The notes: generated by a model from the letters alone, not told the origin. A stretch of DNA of 64,000 nucleotides from Arthrobacter sp. 9AX (GCF_902506095.1 NZ_LR733293.1:2242558-2306557), one strand, 5' to 3'. Shown: positions 9,798 through 18,619, counted from the first letter of the stretch. Program-made: numbers and translations.

Positions 9798-10015
9798 AGT
9801 GGTTGGAACTGCTGACCGTGGCCGGTGCCACCCTGGCGGCCGCAGTAACTGTGGTGGTCCTCTACTCGCTCGGCGTCCGGCTGACGGCGATTGCCGGTGA
9901 CGCGGAGCAGCCCTCGCCGGGGCTGAAGCGGTCCCTTGCCTACGCCTGCTTCGGCCTCTGCGGGCTGGCCGTGCTCTTCGGGCTGTACCTGATCATTCCC
10001 TACTTCTCGCGCTGA
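9794..10015 (+). CDS. small membrane protein coupled to Pit
   Basis: A 73-residue protein with two hydrophobic segments (about 8-27 and 50-70) separated by a polar loop. Its ATG overlaps the Pit stop codon (ATGA), so translation is coupled and a role as a Pit accessory is likely but unproven. I do not recognise a family. Confidence 0.75.
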   Translation: MKWLELLTVAGATLAAAVTVVVLYSLGVRLTAIAGDAEQPSPGLKRSLAYACFGLCGLAVLFGLYLIIPYFSR

Positions 10016-10058
10016 CCACGTCAGGTCGAGGCCCTGCCGGCCCTTAGCGCGTCAGCCA

Positions 10059-10087
10059 TTGGCCCGGCGCGGGCGGGTGGCTAGTCT
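10059..10087 (+). promoter_or_regulatory. promoter of the reductase gene (leaderless)
   Basis: TTGGCC (10059-10064), 17-bp spacer, TAGTCT (10082-10087), then 6 bases to ATG 10094. This is the most complete leaderless promoter in the window. Confidence 0.7.
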
Positions 10088-10093
10088 GGAGCC

Positions 10094-10666
10094 ATGTCCC
10101 GGATTCAGTACTTCGTAGCCGCGTCCCTTGACGGTTTTATCGCCACACCCACCGACGACCTTGGCTGGCTGCTGCAGTTCGATGGTTTCGACGGCGGCAT
10201 GGAAAGCTACGAGGCCTTTATGGCCGGCGTGGGCTGCATCGTGATGGGCGGTGGCACCTACGCCTGGCTCATGGAGCACGAGCCGGGCCGGTGGCCATAC
10301 CCCGGAACACCCTGCTACGTCTTCACCCGGCATGAGCACACAGCACCGCTGGGTGCCGACATCACGTTCGTCCGCGGGAACGTGAGCGAGTTCATCGCGG
10401 ACTTCACGGCCGACGCCGCGGGTAAAAATGTCTGGGTGGTGGGCGGCGGCGACCTCGCCGCACAGTTCGCCGACGCCGGCCTTCTGGACGATCTCATCCT
10501 CTCCGTTATCCCGGTAGTGCTGGGAAACGGTAAGCGCCTCCTGCCGCTGTCAGGCCCGACGCCGCCCCTTGAGCTGACTGCGTCCCGCGCCATGGGCAGG
10601 GGCATCGTGGAGCTGCGGTACCAGTTGAACGGCAACACAGCGGCCGGTTCCAGCGGCGCCGCCTGA
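10094..10666 (+). CDS. dihydrofolate reductase family (RibD C-terminal-like) protein
   Basis: A 190-residue protein of the RibD-C/DHFR-like fold, a putative NADPH-dependent reductase of unknown substrate. It begins with the family pattern SLDGFIA, carries a Gly-rich nucleotide segment (WVVGGGDLAAQF near residue 120), and ends with a SRAMGRGIVELRY strand. The length is normal for the standalone subfamily. The predicted mRNA is leaderless. Nothing in the neighbours indicates the substrate. Confidence 0.85.
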   Translation: MSRIQYFVAASLDGFIATPTDDLGWLLQFDGFDGGMESYEAFMAGVGCIVMGGGTYAWLMEHEPGRWPYPGTPCYVFTRHEHTAPLGADITFVRGNVSEFIADFTADAAGKNVWVVGGGDLAAQFADAGLLDDLILSVIPVVLGNGKRLLPLSGPTPPLELTASRAMGRGIVELRYQLNGNTAAGSSGAA

Positions 10667-10798
10667 CCCTTACGGCGTCACACGGAGCACGTTTTTGGGC
10701 AGCGTCCGATGGCGGCGGCGCAGCTTTTCAGGGGAGCGGCGCCAAGGGTGGGCCAAAAGGCTGCCTGCGTGCCGTCGTCGTACCTGCCGGTCATGCCC

Positions 10799-11269
10799 TC
10801 AGCCCTGGCGCGGTGCGTTGTCCCGGATCATGTTGGTGATGCGGGCCGTGGACAGGCGGCGGCCCTGCTCGTCCGTCATCACGATTTCGTGTGTTGCCAG
10901 GGTCCGGCCCAGGTGGATGGCGGTGCAGGTCCCGGTCACTGTACCGGTTGAAATGGACCGGTGGTGGGTGGCGCTGACCTCGATGCCCACCGCATGCCGG
11001 CCGGGTCCCGCGTGCATCCCGGCAGCAAACGATCCAAGCGTTTCCGCCAGGACCACATGCGCGCCGCCGTGGAGGATGCCGGCCACCTGGGTGTTCCCCT
11101 CCACCGGCATGGTGGCCACCGTCAGCTCGGGGCTCATCTCCAGGAAATGGATGCCCATTTTCACCACGAGCGCGCCGATCCCGAATTGGCTGAGCCAGCC
11201 GTGCAGTTGCTCCGGTACTCCGGCGGCCGTGAGCTCCCCGGCGTAGGGGCCGGGCGTGAAATTGTCCAT
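10799..11269 (-). CDS. PaaI-family hotdog thioesterase
   Basis: A 156-residue single hotdog-fold acyl-CoA thioesterase. The HGGAHVVLAETLGSFAA motif matches the catalytic helix region of the PaaI/YdiI group (a later Glu lies in the conserved helix). These enzymes hydrolyse aryl- or acyl-CoA, for example in menaquinone synthesis or phenylacetate breakdown. The start is ATG 11269 or the adjacent ATG 11272. Its start codon lies only 22 bp from that of divergent polA. Confidence 0.85.
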   Translation of the reverse strand: MDNFTPGPYAGELTAAGVPEQLHGWLSQFGIGALVVKMGIHFLEMSPELTVATMPVEGNTQVAGILHGGAHVVLAETLGSFAAGMHAGPGRHAVGIEVSATHHRSISTGTVTGTCTAIHLGRTLATHEIVMTDEQGRRLSTARITNMIRDNAPRQG

Positions 11270-11278
11270 CATGGCAAC

Positions 11279-11284
11279 TAGGCT
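11279..11284 (+). promoter_or_regulatory. -10 box of polA (leaderless)
   Basis: TAGGCT followed by 7 bases and GTG 11292. On the opposite strand a weaker TAGTTG (11280-11275) lies 5 bases before the thioesterase ATG 11269, so the two -10 regions would overlap. Confidence 0.6.
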
Positions 11285-11291
11285 GGCACCT

Positions 11292-14165
11292 GTGAGTGAA
11301 ACAACCAAACCGGCCCCTTTCCCGTCCGACGTTCTCCAGGAGGACACCGCCCAGCAGGGCTCAACCGCCCTTAAGGACGCTGCAGTCCAGGACACCGCAG
11401 GCCAGGACGCTGCGCTTCAGGACAAGGGCCCGGCGGGGGCCGGCGGATCGGTTTCAGCAACTGCAGCCCCGGTGGTTCCGATGACCGGGCAGCCGCGGCT
11501 GCTGGTACTCGATGGACACTCCATGGCGTTCCGCGCCTTCTTCGCCCTGCCGGCGGACAAGTTCTCCACCGCCAACGGCCAGCACACCAACGCCATCCAC
11601 GGGTTTACGTCCATGCTGATCAACCTGATCAAGGAACAGCAGCCCACGCACATCGCCGTGGCCTTCGACGTCTCGGACGAAACCACCCACCGCAAGGCCG
11701 ACTACAGCGAATACAAGGGCGGCCGCAACGAGACGCCCCGTGAGATGAACAACCAGATAGACCTCATCGGCCAGGTGATGGAGGCCTGGGGCATCAAGAC
11801 CATCAAGATGCCCGGCTACGAGGCCGATGACATTCTGGCCACCCTCGCCGCGATGGGCGAAAAGGCCGGCTTCGAGGTCCTGCTCGTTTCCGGCGACCGG
11901 GACGCGTTCCAGCTGATCACGGACAACGTGTTTGTGCTGTACCCAAAGAAGGGTGTCAGCGATATCCCGCGGATGGACGCCGCCGCCATTGAGGCAAAGT
12001 ACTTCGTCAGCCCCGCACGGTACTCGGACCTCGCGGCGCTGGTGGGGGAGACTGCGGACAACCTTCCCGGCGTGCCCGGCGTCGGCCCGAAGACGGCAGC
12101 CAAGTGGATCAACCTGTACGGCGGCCTCGAAGGCGTGCTGGAAAACCTTGACGCCATCGGCGGCAAAGTGGGCGACGCACTCCGCGAAAACGTCGACGCC
12201 GTCAAGCGCAACCGCCGCCTGAACCAGCTGCACACGGACCTCGAACTGCCGGTCACCCTGGACGAACTTTACGAGCCCCGCCCGGACCAGGCAGCCCTCG
12301 AGGACCTGTTCGACCAGCTTGAATTCAAAGCCATCCGCGGCCGGCTCTTCGCCCTCTACGGCGATGACAACGCCCCGGCCCCCGAACGGGCAAGCATCGA
12401 AACCCCGGACTTCATCACACCCGCTGGAGCTGCTGAACTGGCCGCGTTCCTGGCGGCCGGCGCCGGCCAGCGGTCCGCCGTCGCCGTGGACCTGGTTCCC
12501 GGCCGGATCGGTGAGGACGCTGCCGCCCTGGCCATCGTCCGCGACGGCGCGGCCGCCTACATCGACCTCGCCACCCAGGACGCGGAAGCCGAAAACGTCC
12601 TCGCCGGATGGTTGCGCGATCCCGAATCGCCCAAGGTGCTGCACGGGTTCAAAGCCGCGCTGAAAGCCCTCACCTCCCGCGGACTGGAACTCGAAGGCGT
12701 GGTGGACGATACCTCCATCTCCGGCTACCTCATCCAGCCCGACCGGCGCACCTACGAACTCGCCGAACTGGCCCAGCACCACCTCAACGTTGGCATCCCG
12801 GCCGCCACAGCCAAGGCCGGACAGCTGGAACTCTCCTTCGACGGCGACGACGAAGCCGCCGCGGGTGCGCTGGTACAGGCCGCCGCCGTCGTCCGTGAAC
12901 TGAGCCGGTACTTCGAAGCGGAACTGAAGGAGCGCCGCGCCGAGGAACTGCTCTCCACCCTCGAACTCCCGGTCAGCCGCGTGCTCGCAGACATGGAGCT
13001 TGCCGGCATCGGGATCGACCTGGCCCGGATGGACGAGCAGATCGCGGACCTGGACAGGGTGGTGGACAACGCCCAGGAGCAGGCGTTCGCGGCGATCGGC
13101 CACGAGGTCAATCTCGGTTCGCCCAAGCAGCTGCAGACCGTGCTGTTCGAGGAACTGCAGTTGCCCAAGACCAAGAAGATCAAGTCCGGCTACACCACGG
13201 ATGCCGCCTCGCTGAAGAACCTCCTGGACAAAACCGGCCACGAGTTCCTGGTCCAGCTCATGGCCCACCGCGAAGCCTCCAAGCTGCGCCAGATGCTGGA
13301 GTCGCTGAAAAAGTCCGTTGCCGAGGACGGCCGGATCCACACCACTTACGCCCAGAACGTTGCCGCCACGGGGCGTATCTCGTCCAACAACCCGAACCTG
13401 CAGAACATCCCCATCCGCAGTGAAGAGGGCCGCCGCGTCCGCGGGATCTTTGTGGTCAGCGACGGCTACGAATGCCTGCTCTCCGCCGACTACTCGCAGA
13501 TCGAGATGCGCATCATGGCGCACCTCTCCGGCGACGCCGGCCTGATCCAGGCGTACAAGGACGGGGAAGACCTGCACCGGTTCGTGGGCTCGAACATCTT
13601 CCACGTGCCCACCGAAGAAGTCACCAGCGCCATGCGCTCCAAGGTGAAGGCCATGTCCTACGGCCTGGCCTACGGACTGACCTCCTTCGGACTCTCCAAG
13701 CAGCTGGAGATTTCGGTGGACGAGGCCCGCACCCTCATGAAGGACTACTTCGACCGGTTCGGCGCCGTCCGCGACTACCTGCGCGGCGTGGTGGACCAGG
13801 CCCGGGTGGACGGCTACACGGCAACCATCGAGGGGCGCCGCCGCTACCTCCCGGACCTGACCAGCACCGACCGGCAGCTCCGGGAGAACGCCGAGCGGAT
13901 CGCCCTCAACAGCCCCATCCAGGGCTCAGCCGCGGACATCATCAAACGCGCCATGCTCGGCGTTCACGGCGAACTCCAGGCGCAGGGCCTGAAGTCCCGG
14001 ATGCTGCTGCAGGTCCACGACGAACTGGTCCTCGAAGTTGCCGCGGGGGAGCGTGAAGCCGTGGAGAAGCTGGTCACCGAACAGATGGCCGCCGCCGCGG
14101 ACCTCAGCGTTCCGCTGGAAGTACAGATCGGTGTTGGCCCCAGCTGGTACGACGCCGGGCACTAG
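11292..14165 (+). CDS. polA: DNA polymerase I
   Basis: A 957-residue polymerase for gap filling and Okazaki primer removal. The 5'-3' exonuclease domain starts near residue 65 (LLVLDGHSMAFRAFFALP), with GYEADDILATLA and SGDRDAFQL. The central domain lacks the acidic DxE motif of proofreading exonucleases, as in mycobacterial Pol I. Polymerase motifs A (SADYSQIEMRIMAH), B (KAMSYGLAYGLTSFG) and C (QVHDELVLEV) are intact. GTG 11292 is chosen from the TAGGCT box 7 bases upstream. This adds about 60 low-complexity residues with QD-rich repeats ahead of the exonuclease domain. It is a single-gene unit divergent from the thioesterase. Confidence 0.97.
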   Translation: MSETTKPAPFPSDVLQEDTAQQGSTALKDAAVQDTAGQDAALQDKGPAGAGGSVSATAAPVVPMTGQPRLLVLDGHSMAFRAFFALPADKFSTANGQHTNAIHGFTSMLINLIKEQQPTHIAVAFDVSDETTHRKADYSEYKGGRNETPREMNNQIDLIGQVMEAWGIKTIKMPGYEADDILATLAAMGEKAGFEVLLVSGDRDAFQLITDNVFVLYPKKGVSDIPRMDAAAIEAKYFVSPARYSDLAALVGETADNLPGVPGVGPKTAAKWINLYGGLEGVLENLDAIGGKVGDALRENVDAVKRNRRLNQLHTDLELPVTLDELYEPRPDQAALEDLFDQLEFKAIRGRLFALYGDDNAPAPERASIETPDFITPAGAAELAAFLAAGAGQRSAVAVDLVPGRIGEDAAALAIVRDGAAAYIDLATQDAEAENVLAGWLRDPESPKVLHGFKAALKALTSRGLELEGVVDDTSISGYLIQPDRRTYELAELAQHHLNVGIPAATAKAGQLELSFDGDDEAAAGALVQAAAVVRELSRYFEAELKERRAEELLSTLELPVSRVLADMELAGIGIDLARMDEQIADLDRVVDNAQEQAFAAIGHEVNLGSPKQLQTVLFEELQLPKTKKIKSGYTTDAASLKNLLDKTGHEFLVQLMAHREASKLRQMLESLKKSVAEDGRIHTTYAQNVAATGRISSNNPNLQNIPIRSEEGRRVRGIFVVSDGYECLLSADYSQIEMRIMAHLSGDAGLIQAYKDGEDLHRFVGSNIFHVPTEEVTSAMRSKVKAMSYGLAYGLTSFGLSKQLEISVDEARTLMKDYFDRFGAVRDYLRGVVDQARVDGYTATIEGRRRYLPDLTSTDRQLRENAERIALNSPIQGSAADIIKRAMLGVHGELQAQGLKSRMLLQVHDELVLEVAAGEREAVEKLVTEQMAAAADLSVPLEVQIGVGPSWYDAGH

Positions 14166-14200
14166 CGTGTCGCTGCTGGCGGGGCGCCGGAATCATTGGC

Positions 14201-14206
14201 TAGGCT
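14201..14206 (+). promoter_or_regulatory. -10 box of the Eis-like gene (leaderless)
   Basis: TAGGCT followed by 7 bases and GTG 14214. It lies within the 48-bp gap after polA. Confidence 0.6.
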
Positions 14207-14213
14207 CGGGCAA

Positions 14214-15512
14214 GTGGCTGAACTGAGCGGTAACTATGAGATCCGGCGCTTCCCGGCGGCATCCGAAGGCAAAGACGGCTATGCCGAGGCTGCCACCTGG
14301 ATCCGGGCCGTGGCCTTTGGGTTCCACGAGTCCAGGCGGACACCGGAACACGTGGCGAAGTCGCTGGCCACCTATGAAGCAGACGGCCGGATCCTGACCG
14401 GCGTGTACCAGACCGGAGAGGTGGCACCGTCGTCCCTCCCGGCGGACGTCCCGGTGGCCACGTTCGCCACCCTCCGGAAGAGCCTCAACATCGGCTTCGG
14501 CAGGACCCTTGAAAGCCAGCTCGTCACGGCCGTAACCGTGCGCACCTCGCACCGCCGGCGCGGACTGCTCCGCCGGATGATGGGCGAAGACCTGCGCCTG
14601 GCCCGGGAGGACGGCATCGCAATGGCCGCCCTGACCGCCTCGGAAGGAACCATCTACGGCCGCTTCGGCTTCGGCGTGGCCAGCTTCGAACGCCAGGTCA
14701 ACGTGGACACCACGGCCCGGTTCAGCGTGCGGCACCAGCCCACGGGCAGTGTAGAGATCGCGGACCCCAAGGTCCTGCTGGAGCTGGCGCCGGAAATCTT
14801 CGGCCGCGTCCACCGGCTCACCCCGGGCTCCATCGGCCGGCAGGACTGGTACCGGCAGCTTGCCTCGGGATCCCTGGGCCGGGAGGGCAAGGAAGATCCT
14901 GCCATCAAGGTGGCCCTCCACTATTCAGCGGACGGAACCGTGGACGGCTACGTCTCCTACAAATTCCTCGGCTGGGACACCGAGCCCTACACGGTGGAAG
15001 TGGTGGACCTCGTGGCCGCCGGAAACAGTGCCTACCTCGAGCTCTGGCAGTTCCTCGGCGCCATCGACCTCGTGGAGCGGGTCTCCTGGGCCGAGGCGCC
15101 CCTCGACGACCCGCTGGCCTGGGCACTGGCCGATCCCCGCTGCATCGTTTCCTCGGACAGCCGGGACATGCTCTGGCTCCGCATCCTCGACGCCGCGAAG
15201 GCGCTGGAAGCCAGGCACTATCCGGCGGACGGACACCTGGTCCTGGAAGTCAACGACCCCCTCGGCCTCACGGCAGGAACGTTCGCCGTCAACGTCCAAG
15301 GTGGCCATGCCGCCGTCGAACGCCTGCCGGAATCAGCGGAAGCGGACCTGTCACTGGACATCTCCGCCCTGTCCTCCATCTATCTTGGCGCCGTCTGTCC
15401 GGTCACGCTCACGGCGGCGGGCCGGATCGTAGAAAACACCCCGGGCTCGGCGTTGAAGGCACGGCAGCTGTTCGCCGTCGAGCGGTCAACGCACTGCCTC
15501 ACCCACTTCTAG
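14214..15512 (+). CDS. Eis-like GNAT N-acetyltransferase with SCP2-like C-terminal domain
   Basis: A 432-residue protein of the Eis family (enhanced intracellular survival), with tandem GNAT folds and a C-terminal sterol-carrier-like domain. The acetyl-CoA-binding region is VTAVTVRTSHRRRGLLRRMM near residues 103-122. The C-terminus ends in Phe, whose carboxylate acts in catalysis in characterised Eis enzymes. Mycobacterial Eis acetylates aminoglycosides and protein lysines; the substrate here is unknown. The start GTG 14214 is supported by a -10 box 7 bases upstream. Confidence 0.88.
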   Translation: MAELSGNYEIRRFPAASEGKDGYAEAATWIRAVAFGFHESRRTPEHVAKSLATYEADGRILTGVYQTGEVAPSSLPADVPVATFATLRKSLNIGFGRTLESQLVTAVTVRTSHRRRGLLRRMMGEDLRLAREDGIAMAALTASEGTIYGRFGFGVASFERQVNVDTTARFSVRHQPTGSVEIADPKVLLELAPEIFGRVHRLTPGSIGRQDWYRQLASGSLGREGKEDPAIKVALHYSADGTVDGYVSYKFLGWDTEPYTVEVVDLVAAGNSAYLELWQFLGAIDLVERVSWAEAPLDDPLAWALADPRCIVSSDSRDMLWLRILDAAKALEARHYPADGHLVLEVNDPLGLTAGTFAVNVQGGHAAVERLPESAEADLSLDISALSSIYLGAVCPVTLTAAGRIVENTPGSALKARQLFAVERSTHCLTHF

Positions 15513-15530
15513 GAGCACCAGGTGGCCGCT

Positions 15531-15560
15531 TTGACCCGTGTTGGCCGCACCGACTAGAAT
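15531..15560 (+). promoter_or_regulatory. rpsA promoter
   Basis: TTGACC (15531-15536), 18-bp spacer, TAGAAT (15555-15560). The strongest vegetative-type promoter in the window, predicting a start near 15567 and a leader of about 175 nt. Confidence 0.75.
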
Positions 15561-15588
15561 AAACGGGCGTGTACCACGTGCACGTTTT

Positions 15589-15695
15589 TGCAGTCCTGTA
15601 AGGGCTGCATTGAAAGATTCCACAAAATCAGGATGACCCGGTGGTTCCGTTCGGATCCACCGCACATCGCGCCTGCGTTCCATAACGCGGGCGCG
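15589..15695 (+). promoter_or_regulatory. structured rpsA leader with three hairpins
   Basis: Three hairpins in series: 15589-15609 (9 bp, loop GTA), 15639-15662 (6 bp plus 3 bp around a T-T mismatch) and 15668-15695 (12 bp, loop CCAT). They lie between the promoter and the GGAG site at 15728. S1 represses its own translation in enterobacteria; a similar role here is inference. Confidence 0.5.
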
Positions 15696-15741
15696 CCGGT
15701 TTGCCTGACCGACTAACTATCCACAACGGAGCCCCTACTAC

Positions 15742-17217
15742 ATGACCATCACCTCCACCGAGAAGCCCGGTACCCCCGTAGTCGCCATTAACGACATCGG
15801 TACCGCTGAGGACTTCCTCGCAGCAGTCGACGCGACCATCAAGTACTTCAACGACGGAGACCTCGTCGAAGGTACCGTCGTCAAGGTCGACCGCGATGAA
15901 GTTCTGCTCGACATCGGTTACAAGACCGAAGGTGTCATCCCCTCCCGCGAGCTTTCCATCAAGCACGACGTTGATCCCGGAGACGTTGTCTCCGTTGGCG
16001 ATCAGGTCGAAGCCCTGGTGCTCACCAAGGAAGACAAAGAAGGCCGCCTGATCCTCTCCAAGAAGCGCGCGCAGTACGAGCGTGCCTGGGGCGACATCGA
16101 GAAGGTCAAGGAAGAAGACGGTGTCGTCACCGGTACCGTCATCGAGGTTGTCAAGGGTGGTCTTATCCTCGACATCGGCCTGCGCGGCTTCCTGCCCGCA
16201 TCCCTCGTCGAGATGCGCCGTGTGCGCGACCTTGCTCCGTACATCGGTCAGCAGATCGAAGCCAAGATCATCGAGCTGGACAAGAACCGCAACAACGTTG
16301 TGCTGTCCCGCCGTGCATGGCTCGAGCAGACCCAGTCCGAGGTCCGCTCCACGTTCCTCAACAAGCTGGAAAAGGGCCAGGTCCGTCCCGGCGTCGTTTC
16401 CTCCATCGTCAACTTCGGTGCCTTCGTGGACCTGGGCGGCGTAGACGGCCTGGTTCACGTTTCCGAGCTGTCCTGGAAGCACATCGACCACCCGTCCGAG
16501 GTTGTCGAAGTTGGCCAGGAAGTCACCGTCGAGGTACTCGAGGTGGACCTGGACCGCGAGCGCGTCTCCCTGTCGCTCAAGGCTACGCAGGAAGACCCGT
16601 GGCAGACCTTCGCCCGCACCCACGCCCTCGGCCAGGTTGTTCCGGGTAAGGTCACCAAGCTGGTTCCGTTCGGTGCGTTCGTCCGCGTCGAAGACGGCAT
16701 CGAAGGCCTCGTCCACATCTCCGAGCTGGCTGTCCGCCACGTGGAGCTGGCCGAGCAGGTTGTGTCCGTTGGCGACGAGCTGTTCGTCAAGGTCATCGAC
16801 ATCGACCTCGAGCGCCGCCGCATCTCGCTGTCCCTCAAGCAGGCCAACGAGGGCGTCGACGCCGACAGCACCGAATTCGACCCGGCTCTGTACGGCATGG
16901 CCGCAGAGTACGACGAAGAGGGCAACTACAAGTACCCCGAGGGCTTCGACCCCGAGTCCAACGAATGGCTCGAAGGCTACGAGAACCAGCGCGCCGCCTG
17001 GGAGCAGCAGTACGCTGACGCCCAGACCCGCTGGGAAGCCCACAAGAAGCAGGTTGCCCAGCACGCTGCCGACGACGCTGCAGCTGCAACGTCCGGTGAC
17101 AGCGATTCCGGCACCACCAGCTACTCCTCCGAGCCTGCTGCCACCGACACCGGTGCCGGCACCCTGGCATCGGACGAGGCACTTGCTGCTCTCCGCGAGA
17201 AGCTGACCGGCAACTAA
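15742..17217 (+). CDS. rpsA: 30S ribosomal protein S1
   Basis: A 491-residue S1 protein with four S1/OB domains at about residues 35-110, 125-195, 210-285 and 295-370. The third and fourth contain the near-identical VNFGAFVDLGGVDGLVHVSE and VPFGAFVRVEDGIEGLVHIS cores. A 120-residue acidic, low-complexity C-terminal tail follows, as usual in actinobacteria. It helps mRNA loading and translation of structured leaders. GGAG lies 10 bases before the ATG. A strong intrinsic terminator follows at 17250-17289, so it is a monocistronic unit. Confidence 0.97.
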   Translation: MTITSTEKPGTPVVAINDIGTAEDFLAAVDATIKYFNDGDLVEGTVVKVDRDEVLLDIGYKTEGVIPSRELSIKHDVDPGDVVSVGDQVEALVLTKEDKEGRLILSKKRAQYERAWGDIEKVKEEDGVVTGTVIEVVKGGLILDIGLRGFLPASLVEMRRVRDLAPYIGQQIEAKIIELDKNRNNVVLSRRAWLEQTQSEVRSTFLNKLEKGQVRPGVVSSIVNFGAFVDLGGVDGLVHVSELSWKHIDHPSEVVEVGQEVTVEVLEVDLDRERVSLSLKATQEDPWQTFARTHALGQVVPGKVTKLVPFGAFVRVEDGIEGLVHISELAVRHVELAEQVVSVGDELFVKVIDIDLERRRISLSLKQANEGVDADSTEFDPALYGMAAEYDEEGNYKYPEGFDPESNEWLEGYENQRAAWEQQYADAQTRWEAHKKQVAQHAADDAAAATSGDSDSGTTSYSSEPAATDTGAGTLASDEALAALREKLTGN

Positions 17218-17249
17218 TTGCCGCCGGCCCGGCCTTTCCGGGCTGACAC

Positions 17250-17289
17250 AACGGACCCCCTGCCTTCAGGCAGGGGGTCCGTTGCTTTT
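17250..17289 (+). terminator. rpsA intrinsic terminator
   Basis: A perfect 14-bp GC-rich stem (17251-17264 with 17269-17282), loop TTCA, followed by TGCTTTT. Confidence 0.9.
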
Positions 17290-17335
17290 AATCCGCCGCT
17301 CCGCCGGCTCGCGGGACCCTGGCTTATGGTGGCCC

Positions 17336-17367
17336 GGGCCCCGGTGCTGCGAGCTATCGCGGGGCCC
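17336..17367 (-). terminator. possible terminator of the convergent GNAT gene
   Basis: An 8-bp inverted repeat, GGGCCCCG (17336-17343) with CGGGGCCC (17360-17367), 36 bp past the GNAT stop on the minus strand. It has no T-tract, so the call is weak. Confidence 0.3.
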
Positions 17368-17403
17368 GCAGGTCTGCCAGGACGCCTGAGTTGCGCACTC
17401 CGG

Positions 17404-17919
17404 TCAGCGGGTTCCTTCAAGGACGACGACGGCACGTACCGTTCCGTCGTCGCCGGACGTCAGGATTGCCCCCGCCGCCGCCAAAAGCCGTTGGGCGCCG
17501 GCGTTTCCGGCCAGGGTGCGGGCAGTCACCTCAGCCAGCCCGGCCCGGCGCGCCTCCGCCAGGACCAGGCGAAGCGCCGCGCTTCCGATGCCGCGCGAGC
17601 GGAAGCTCCTGCCGAGCCAGATCCCGGTTTCCGCGCTTTTCCGGCCGTTGCCGGTGTCGACGCGTTTGAGCCGGACGGACCCGGCAACGTCCCCACCGGC
17701 CAGAATGGCCCAGGATTTCTCCCCGGCGTCACCGTCCAGGCCGTAGGCTGCAGCGCGGTGGTAGCCGAAGAACCAAGTGGTCCGTTCCAGGTTCCAGCCG
17801 GGTCCGCCCAGCGGGGGAGCCACCTCGTCCGGCGAGGCGTCGCGCTTAGCCAGTTCCAGGAGTCTCTCCAGCATCTCCTCATCCACGTCCAACAACGTCA
17901 CCTCAGGCGAGGGGGACAT
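17404..17919 (-). CDS. GNAT family N-acetyltransferase
   Basis: A 171-residue acetyltransferase. The acetyl-CoA-binding motif A is seen as WLGRSFRSRGIGSAALRLVL near residue 100, followed by ARTLAGNAGAQRLLAAAG, typical of RimJ/RimL-like enzymes. ATG 17919 is chosen because GGAACGGAG precedes it; it lies inside the end of the YigZ/IMPACT gene (17-bp overlap), so the two form a coupled operon. The substrate is unknown. Confidence 0.82.
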   Translation of the reverse strand: MSPSPEVTLLDVDEEMLERLLELAKRDASPDEVAPPLGGPGWNLERTTWFFGYHRAAAYGLDGDAGEKSWAILAGGDVAGSVRLKRVDTGNGRKSAETGIWLGRSFRSRGIGSAALRLVLAEARRAGLAEVTARTLAGNAGAQRLLAAAGAILTSGDDGTVRAVVVLEGTR

Positions 17920-18592
17920 CCACCCACTCCGTTCCTTCGGGGGAAAGGACAGCACCGCCGGCAGTCAGCAACTGCAGGCGTCCGGCCGCGGCGGCAATCG
18001 CCGCGGCGTCGTCCGGCACGGCCACGCGCAGGATGGTGTGCCGGGCGGTGTAGCTTGTTTCGGCCATTACGAAGCCTCCTGCACGAAGGTCGTTTTCCAG
18101 CCTGCCTGCAGCAGCATGCGGAACTTCGGCCGCGCAGAGGCGCAGCCGGCCGCGACGTACCATGGGCGCCACCGCAAGCGCTGAGGACACGGACTCCGAG
18201 TAGGCGCGGACCAGGCCGCCCGCGCCCAGCAGAACCCCGCCGAAGTAGCGTACGACGACGGCACTGACGTCGCTGAGGTCGGCCACCCCGGGTGCGGTTT
18301 CCCTTTTGGCCAGGGCATCGAGCATGGGGATCCCGGCCGTTCCGGAGGGTTCGCCGTCGTCACTGGACCGCTGGATGTCCCGGTCCGGGCCGATGATGAA
18401 CGCCGAGCAATGGTGGCGGGCGTCGTGGAACTCGCGGCGGAGGCCAGCCACCAGGTCACGCGCGGCGTCCTCCGTGCCTGCCCGCCGGAGGACGGTGATG
18501 AACCGGGAGCGTTTGATCTCGATCTCATGGCGGACATCCGGTCCGCATGCCAGCGTGGTGTAGCTCGCCGACCGGCTCTCTTGCTCCTGCAC
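17903..18592 (-). CDS. YigZ/IMPACT family protein
   Basis: A 229-residue protein of the UPF0029/IMPACT family. It shows the conserved KRSRFI segment near residue 25, the HHCSAFIIG and DDGEPSGTAGIP motifs, and a C-terminal DUF1949-like region. Bacterial members have no settled function; eukaryotic IMPACT regulates the Gcn2 kinase. GTG 18592 is chosen over ATG 18613 because a TAGACT box lies exactly 7 bases upstream of the GTG. Its start is 33 bp from that of divergent coaE. Confidence 0.85.
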   Translation of the reverse strand: MQEQESRSASYTTLACGPDVRHEIEIKRSRFITVLRRAGTEDAARDLVAGLRREFHDARHHCSAFIIGPDRDIQRSSDDGEPSGTAGIPMLDALAKRETAPGVADLSDVSAVVVRYFGGVLLGAGGLVRAYSESVSSALAVAPMVRRGRLRLCAAEVPHAAAGRLENDLRAGGFVMAETSYTARHTILRVAVPDDAAAIAAAAGRLQLLTAGGAVLSPEGTEWVDVPLA

Positions 18593-18599
18593 CCGCCCC

Positions 18600-18619
18600 A
18601 GTCTAAGGGCCATTAGGGT
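18600..18619. promoter_or_regulatory. back-to-back leaderless promoters of yigZ-like gene and coaE
   Basis: Minus-strand TAGACT (18605-18600) precedes GTG 18592 by 7 bases. Plus-strand TAGGGT (18614-18619) precedes GTG 18626 by 6 bases. The two -10 boxes are only 8 bp apart. Confidence 0.6.

Noticed and set aside
11454..13604. 716-codon open frame opposite polA
   Set aside because: Antisense shadow of conserved polymerase sequence.
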